Program-made: the position numbers and the translations under genes
Shown here: positions 13,201 to 20,900 of the stretch, in pieces
Layout of the letters: each line of letters starts with the position of its first letter
Numbering within the stretch: position 1 is the first letter of the stretch
Source of the DNA: Strongylocentrotus purpuratus
Lineage: Eukaryota > Echinodermata > Echinoidea > Camarodonta > Strongylocentrotidae
Length of the DNA stretch: 64,000 bases
Reading direction: 5' to 3'
NCBI RefSeq assembly: GCF_000002235.5
Contig: NW_022145594.1
Coordinates: 14,735,001-14,799,000, forward strand
The notes under the pieces: model-generated
The model's input: only the letters and a program-made list of their open reading frames with translations
The model's database searches: none
What the model was told of the DNA's origin: nothing

Positions 13201-16200
13201 TCGATACTGTTTCTCACCACTTTTTGTATAAAATACTTTCCCTTTTTAAGTTTGGTAGTTCGTTTATGAGGTGGATAAAGATATTGCATAGTGATGCATA
13301 CTCTAGTGTTATGGTTAATGGGCAAATAACATCGAGATTTCGTGTAGGAAGGGGATGTAGCAAGGGAATCCAAATTCTCCACAATTGTTTTTGTTTTGCG
13401 CCGAAATTCTTGGGATGTTAATTCGAAATTCACACTCTGTGAAAGGAATTTCTGTCGGTTCAAAGGAATTTAAGATCCTTCAGTATGCAGATGACACAAT
13501 ATTGTTTCTTGATGGCACAGCTGCTAGTTTCTGTAATGCACTACATATTTTGGACCTATATGGAAATTGTAGTGGGCTAAAGATCAATATCCAAAAAACA
13601 AACGCAATTTGGATTGGGGCCTAAAAATGTAATGAATATATAGAATTAGAAGGAAGACAAGTGAATTTTGTACATAATTATTGTTTTCGTTATCTTGGTG
13701 CTGACTTTCATGCTGTTATTAACAAAATACCAGATTATAACCATGATAGAATTTTTGACAAAGTAAAACGCCAGATGATTTCTTGAATCAAAAGGAACAT
13801 TACGGTTCTTGGAAGAGTTACAGTTGCTAAATCATTACTGTTACCACAGTTTAATCATCTTTTTATGGCAATCCCAGATCCTTCAGATAAATTAATGAAA
13901 ACCATGAAAGTTAAGTTCTTTAACTTTATATGGAAGAGTAAGCCAGATAAAATTAGTAGGAAACAGGTTGTTGGTACATATGAAGAAGGGGGACTTAAAA
14001 TGCCAGATATTGAGTTTTTTAACATGTAACTAAAGTTAACATGGCTTCGAAGAATGGTTATAGAAACATGTAATGGTGTTAGTCGTTTAATGCAATCGTT
14101 TTTAACAAAACCATTTGTAGTAGGGTTTGGTGATGAATATTTTTCGGCATTGTCTCATGAAGTTGCTAATCCTTTTTGGAGACATGTGTTTCACGCTCTG
14201 TCAATGTTGAGTCGTATAGAGGGAGATGATTGGTTAACCTATCCGTTGTGGAGAAATAGCGCAATAAAAATTGGACAAAAATCTGTATTTTTTAAATCTT
14301 GGTATGAAAAAGGCATCAGATGTATACATGATTTGATTGATGATAAGGGAAAACTGCTGACTCGTGAGGCATGTGAACAAAAATTCTGCTTGAAACTAAA
14401 TTGTTTGTCTTATTATTCTGTAACTCAAGCTATAAAGTGTCGATATCAAATGCATATTGAAAAATGTGAAAAAAATGTAGTTGATCCTTTAATGCCGTCC
14501 CATATCAAAATATTAGTACATTACATAAAAGGTTGTCAATATATTTACAAAACTTTTCTTTGAAAAACAAATTGTGTTAACTCAATATGTATGAAATGGG
14601 AACGACATTTAGATTATACCCCTGAATGTATAAGAATGCAGAAATATCATAGAATGATATTTCGTTCTACTTCAGATTATTGTTTTAAGATATTTTCAGT
14701 TTATTATAGGATTCTGTATTTGAACAAGCAACTCTATAAGATGAAAAAAGTGAGTAACGATACATTTTCGTTTTGTAAAAAAGAGCTGGAAAATATTGTA
14801 CATTTATTTTACAATTGTGAAATCAGTAAATCAATCTGGAATGAAACGGTGAAATGGATAAATAAAGGTTCTCGATTACAGATAGAGTTTAATTTAGAAA
14901 ATGTAATGTTCGTTTTTGAAGACAAAAGAAACGATGCTTTGAATTGCACGGTGACTTTGATTAAGCATCAACTATTTGTTCAAAAGCTTAATAACAAAAT
15001 TCCAAATTTTAGTTCTTTGAAGAAGAAATTTTTCAATATTATGAAGACGAGAGATATATCCATTCTATATCTGGTATGCATAACAAATTTTTTACTAAAT
15101 GGCAGGCACTTCAACATTTGTTTGTATGAACAACAAGGAGAGAAATGTGAAAGTATTCTGTTTTGTTTGAGTTAAGGAAAGACTTAATTTCATTGAATTG
15201 TAAAAATGTTTGTTTGACTCAATAAAATATCCTATGGAGGGCTAAAACGTTTAAAAATATATATATATATATATATATCTTGTATGGTGTACAGAGAGGA
15301 ATAAATATTGAGAGCATCCCTGTTAATGTAACCACAATGTATATGGGTACATACCAATGTCTAACAATTTGTATATTTTCGATTTGAGATTTCCCTTTTT
15401 AGGTGCCCTTTTTTCCAGAAAGTGCCCTTTTTTGTTGGTCCCGTTCCCAAATTTGGAAGTCGCTCCGACGCCCCTGCTCTGAGCATCATTAATTTCCGAT
15501 CAGCAATTGAATTTCCCACCGTCGGTCGAAGGTTTTTTATCAGCGGGAGGTCACGTGACGCCTTCGTGACCTAGTCGGAACGCATCGTACTCTCAATACG
15601 ACGTAGTGTAGCCAAAGTGTGGCCTTCGTGTGGCCTGCGGGTACACTTCTTATTACAAATTCACATCTACGTGTTGCCTTCGTGAGTGGTTCGGGTGCCA
15701 TCGTGTGACCTTATGTAAGCATCGTACTTGCTTCGGCTGTTTGTTGGCTGTTGACCAAGTTCGGGGCCATCTTCGTGCGAAGTTCAAATTTCCTTCATTG
15801 TCTGTCCATCTTAAGTCAACTTCGGGACAGTGTGACGCGGGCATAATAGTAGTAAGAGTAATACGGTTAGTGTTAGTGGTACTGTAGTAGTAGGAGGAGT
15901 AGAAGTAGAAGTATGCGGAGTAGTAGTAGTAGTAGCAGTAATAGAAGCGGTAGTAGTAGTTGTATAGTACTAAAAGTAGCAGCAGCAGCAGCAGCAGTAG
16001 TATTAGTAGTGTAGAAATTGTATCCTTCTCCTCATTAGTATTGTTATTATTATTATTATGTTGCCATCATCAATATCATTATTGGTGCATTTTTTCCTGT
16101 AAATTCAATATAATTCGAAAGCCAAGAGACTTTCACGATACTGATTCATAGATAATAAGTATTAACTCGATTTAACAATAACAACGATATTACCAACAAT

Positions 16201-17879
16201 TCAGTTGAGGGTATAATACAGATCACTCAGTAATGATTAAGTAGTGATCGCTTCTACGCCAAATCGTTTTCCCACGTCTTTGGAATTGCTTGTACCGACA
16301 AAGTTCTTAGGAAATACTATAGGGACTTGCTAACATTGTTCAGATGAGATAAAATGGTGCTAAGATAATGAATTCAATGCTAGATGCATAAACAATAACA
16401 AATAGTCTAACGTCTGAGTGAAAACAAACCACTATTATTTATACAAATTGGGAAAAACTGATCTGATCAACTCCTGAATTCACCCAACTATATTGTTATA
16501 ATTTAAATGCATCAGAGGGTTAGCACAGTATAAGGAATGTATTAAATACGTCAGATATCATACAGCAAATACGTAGTGTTTTCATCACACTTGTATTGTA
16601 TTGTATTGTATTTATTTTCCGTCATTTAAAAAAATACATCAACATAATTATATATATATATATATTTTACAAGCATAAAGACACACATATAAAAAAAGAA
16701 AGACGGAGGGATGGCCCTACTCAGCGTTGTTAGCATAACAATGCTGGTTCACTTGAACATTGTTACCTGTTCATTTTAACACTATAAACGCAACGGCAGT
16801 TTGGTAGATACAGACCAACATTACAGTTTAGTTCTAGATAAACAAACCGATGATATTTGATAAATTAATACATTATAATAAAATAATAAATTAAATTGAA
16901 GGAATAAGTAAATGTACTAAATCAATGTTAACACTCAAAACACATTGAAAGTTTGATAGGTTCGGACTGCATAAATAAAAGATATATGAACAAATAATGA
17001 AAACCCAAACCAAAATTAACATGTGCTCGCTGAATTATATTCAACAGGAGAGGAAACATCCTACACAACACTTTTCAGCCCTTCAACTCCAGGTACATGT
17101 ATATTAGACACGTAATAATATCATATAATTTACACTTTACTCTGGCACCGATTGGCAGTTTTACCTTTTGCAAGGGAAATATTGCTCTCTCAAAACTACT
17201 TGATTTTTGAAGAGTTAACTTAAAGTCACAAAAGTGTAAGTTATTTCGTGCGTGGGGTTTGTGTGTGAGTTTTGTGTGCACGTGTATGTTGTAGTTAATA
17301 TAAAGAAGATCAATTTGTTTGAGATTTGCTAATAATCAATTCGTTATATTTTGTATACAGAAAAGATATTCCCGCTTGATGCATATTCTTAGAAATGTAA
17401 ATAACCCCAATCTCTTTTTTTCACAAATAGGGTTCAATATTTGGGAAAATTGCCCGTATCCTAGTTTCCCGTTTTAAAAGCAAATATCAAACGTCCCACA
17501 TACATTCTATGTCTAGGCCTATGTGTCAGCACTTGTGTGCATTTTGGTCAATGTATTGCTATTGTCTTTTCTTGATCCGAGTAACAGGGTTTTCGGATAA
17601 TTTATTGTGAAATTGACAGTATTCTACTTTTGCTTATAACAATAACTGCACAAGCGTTATGAAACCAGAAATATATACATTTGCGTATTTATTATGTGTG
17701 TTCATCGTATTCATTATATACTAAGTTCGATGTTGTGACATTTTAAGCCTATATATTCATTCATAAGTTATATGTACAAATGTATATTGCTCACAAACAC
17801 ACGGAACATAAACGTTCACACACGCACACATACACTCACACGCGCAGGCACATATCTTTATACATATACTTGCATGTAT

Positions 17880-17920
<41 letters not shown>

Positions 17921-20900
17921 TATATATGCGTGTGTGTGTGTGTGTGTGTGTGTTTGTGTTTGTGACTAATACAATTTGTTTCAAGTTTCATGATTCCAGC
18001 GTAATATTAAACCATTTTTTTCGTAAACCGTTGGGACTGTAAAACATGAAATGGAATAAATTCTTCTTTTCACCTTATATATCTTTCAACGCTTGGATTT
18101 TTATTTAGACCATTTTGTAGAAATGCAACACATGTGAGTTTCAAATTATTGCATCAGTTAAGTGTAACTAAATAAATGAATTGATGCAGTGAACCTGTCG
18201 TGATTGTTTCAACCAATCGTTTACATTCACAATTAGGACACTTATATTTTCCTTCTGAAATTAGAATCACTGTTTCTATCAGTATAGACACTACTAAAGA
18301 CATACAATGAAATCAGTAGTGAAAAGGATTTTCCATTGGAAACAATTATAAATAATATTAGCAAAAGGGAGCCGATTGATAATAAAACTAGTTTCTACGA
18401 CTGATACCAGTATACTATTTGTTTTGCTTTAAAGAACCAAAAGAGACACTGTGGGACGAAGAAATGTATGTTGTTATACCTGGATGTTCCGGCCTGGTGC
18501 TGCTGTTAATTGTACTGACATTTGTTGGTTGTTTGATCCGCTTTAAGAGGAAGGCTGGTAAGCCATGTTAGCGTTGTAAGACGTCGTCGTGTGCATAGTG
18601 ACGCACTGTCATACTTTTTTTTGTTTACGAAAATGAATATGAATATGACACATGGTAGAAATGAGGAACAACGGATTGATTTGTTTTATGATAACTATTT
18701 GACCATTGGATCCCACTGGCCTAAACACTTGGCAACCCTGTATGTCTTTTGTCGTAACAAAACCTTTTTATATTGGAAGGAATAGAAAGAAAAGCTGTTT
18801 TTAAATCATTTTTTTTAAAGCTTGACAGTTTTGTTTTAATGTAAGCTTTGTAAATTGAAATGAAATGGAAATTGTCTGTTCTAAATGGAATAGGGCATAG
18901 GTTACTTAAACAAAGAAACCAACGAGTGAAGCTATAGAGTTGACGCAAATCGTACAATGAAATTGAAGTAGCGTCTAATGCAATGTGAACTTGAGGCAAA
19001 ATCTTAGAGAAGAACATTTTTACATGTGTAAGGCCAGCTCCACGTATAATATTGGAATTTTGTTTCGTCTTTAGTAAGACGTTCTGTCAACGTCGGGTCT
19101 ACTGGATTCAGACCACCACAGGGTCGACGTGCATTACCCCCAACGCCATCTGATCAGTCTTCTTTACCCGCGAATCGTCTACCCGACCAGCCGCCATCAA
19201 CCGCACCATTGTTCAGGCCAGTGCCTTTCAACCCGCCCGATATTCCGATGCGGCCGTTAGTACCTGTGTCCGAAGACGCCACTAGTAGTCCGGCAGAGAG
19301 AACTGGCAGCCGAATACCAGGAGAAACATTTACGAAATCTGAGGGCAGCACTCCGATCACACAGGACCAAAAAGTACTAAAAGCTAAATTTGAAAAGTAG
19401 GCCCTATCAATAGTTTTACGTCCGACGTTTTAATTTTACCGATTTATTTCTATAACCAAGTATAACAGAACAAATAATGTGGGGTCTTTTGTTTAAATGT
19501 TTATGTAATTACTTTTAAAAATGTTAGTTCTTTTTTCTGAGACATTTTCATTTGTGAAATTTTACGTGTGGGTTTGTTTGTGTGCAGATATCTATGAGAA
19601 ATATATCCATCTGGTTCTTTAGGCAAGTAACTCCATGCACTCTACCTACCCTAATGCAGATCTTATATTCGAAACAGAGTAGTTTCTTTCTTGTTTTCAT
19701 TACGTCTACCTATAATTATGTCATTTATCATATAACCATCCTTTTCACCTACAAGCTAATATTTATTTTCCAGAACATCAATTTTCTTTCCATCATTATG
19801 TCGTGTTTGCTGTAGGAATTAGATAGTGAGATGGAATATGATTTGCTAAACAACTCACACAACAGAGATCATGGATCTGTACCACATGTTTACAGAGAAA
19901 CAACGTACGGTTTGGTAAATATATCTACATATTCTATAAGTCATATTATAAGTAAACACACGAAAAAATTACTTTACGTATTTTTTAACAAAATAAAAGT
20001 GCTATCAGCATGATTAAATGACTACTTAATATTCGTGTTTTATAGTATCCATACTAAAGATAGATGTCTTGTCTGTGTCGTTTTCAGGCTGAATATGCAC
20101 TCGTCAGTCGGCAACAAGTCGACAAAAGGATAGATCAACAACAACTGCTCGGATCTAAGGTAATGTGACTGTTTTGTTGTTGTTGTAAATCTCAAACGGG
20201 TGATAGTAGTTCATTTATTATTGATTATAACATATTGCCTCTTGCGACAAAGTAGTTTGAAACTGTCCTTAGGTAAGTTGGGGCTTGTTTCAGTCTGCAC
20301 ATCAACGTACTATTTCTGTGCTGTTGGAAGTTAAAGGTAATATGCGAGTCTATAAACATTTTTTGCAAACAATTAATATCAATTCAAAATCATTTATTAT
20401 TTAAACATTCTATTTGTAGGCAGTATTTCGCAGAAACAGAATACTATGCAAAATGTTTACTCATTCTGTTTATTTATTTTTCTTCGTAGCAAATGGATGA
20501 CGAATCGGACTATGACCTGCTCAATACATGGAATCAAGCAGAACAGGGAACTGTACCACATGTATGCAAGGAAACAACGAGTGGCCTGGTGATTACAAAC
20601 GTTTTTGTTTCCTCATATTTTGGACGAAATGCTATTTCCAAATTTTTCACATTCATTTGTCGAATGTTTTTTAATGAAAAAAAATCGCGACCCAATGGTA
20701 TAATAGGACTTATTTTTGGTCAGAACACTACGTATTGCAAACTTTAATATTTATTTTTAGATTATGTCCATTTCCATGTATATCAATTAATTATATTGTT
20801 CTCATGGTATTTTTGACACCTTGTAAAAAAAATTTATATACTTCTGCTCTGTTAAACAAAATATATATATACAAAGGCATATTAAAAACCTAACTATGCA

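Larger units (their letters stand above)
10003..15250 (+). mobile_element. Tx1/L1-like LINE, dead, nested in the composite element
   Basis: ORF1 (10003-11037) is followed by ORF2 pieces: endonuclease (11405-12190), reverse transcriptase (12426-13624) and C-terminal region (14054-15175). A TCAATAAAATATCC stretch and a (TA)n tail follow at about 15220-15280. RT motifs are NNKAPGQDGFTVEFFK, NWRPISLLNVVYKI, QTGF, MILLIDFEKA and LQYADDTILFL. The order and wording fit the L1/Tx1 clade. The intact ORF1 beside an ORF2 with at least seven stops or frame changes suggests moderate age. Confidence 0.85.
8029..15846. mobile_element. TIR-bounded composite element (7.8 kb) with nested insertions
   Basis: The ends are inverted copies of each other. 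The left end begins ATGCCCGCGTCACACTGTCC; the right end is its reverse complement with about one mismatch. Strong similarity covers roughly the first 60 bases and weak similarity goes further. The subterminal regions are rich in short CCATCGTG/CGAAGGC-like words. Gene B intron 3 has the flanking (TAG)n tract but no such element, so unit B looks like the empty site. The interior holds a LINE-type 3' tail, a 23-bp minisatellite and a complete-length but dead Tx1/L1-like LINE. No transposase was seen, so it is non-autonomous, a fold-back or large MITE type. The flanking duplication is unclear (both sides carry TAAT-like words) and I leave the superfamily open. Confidence 0.7.
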
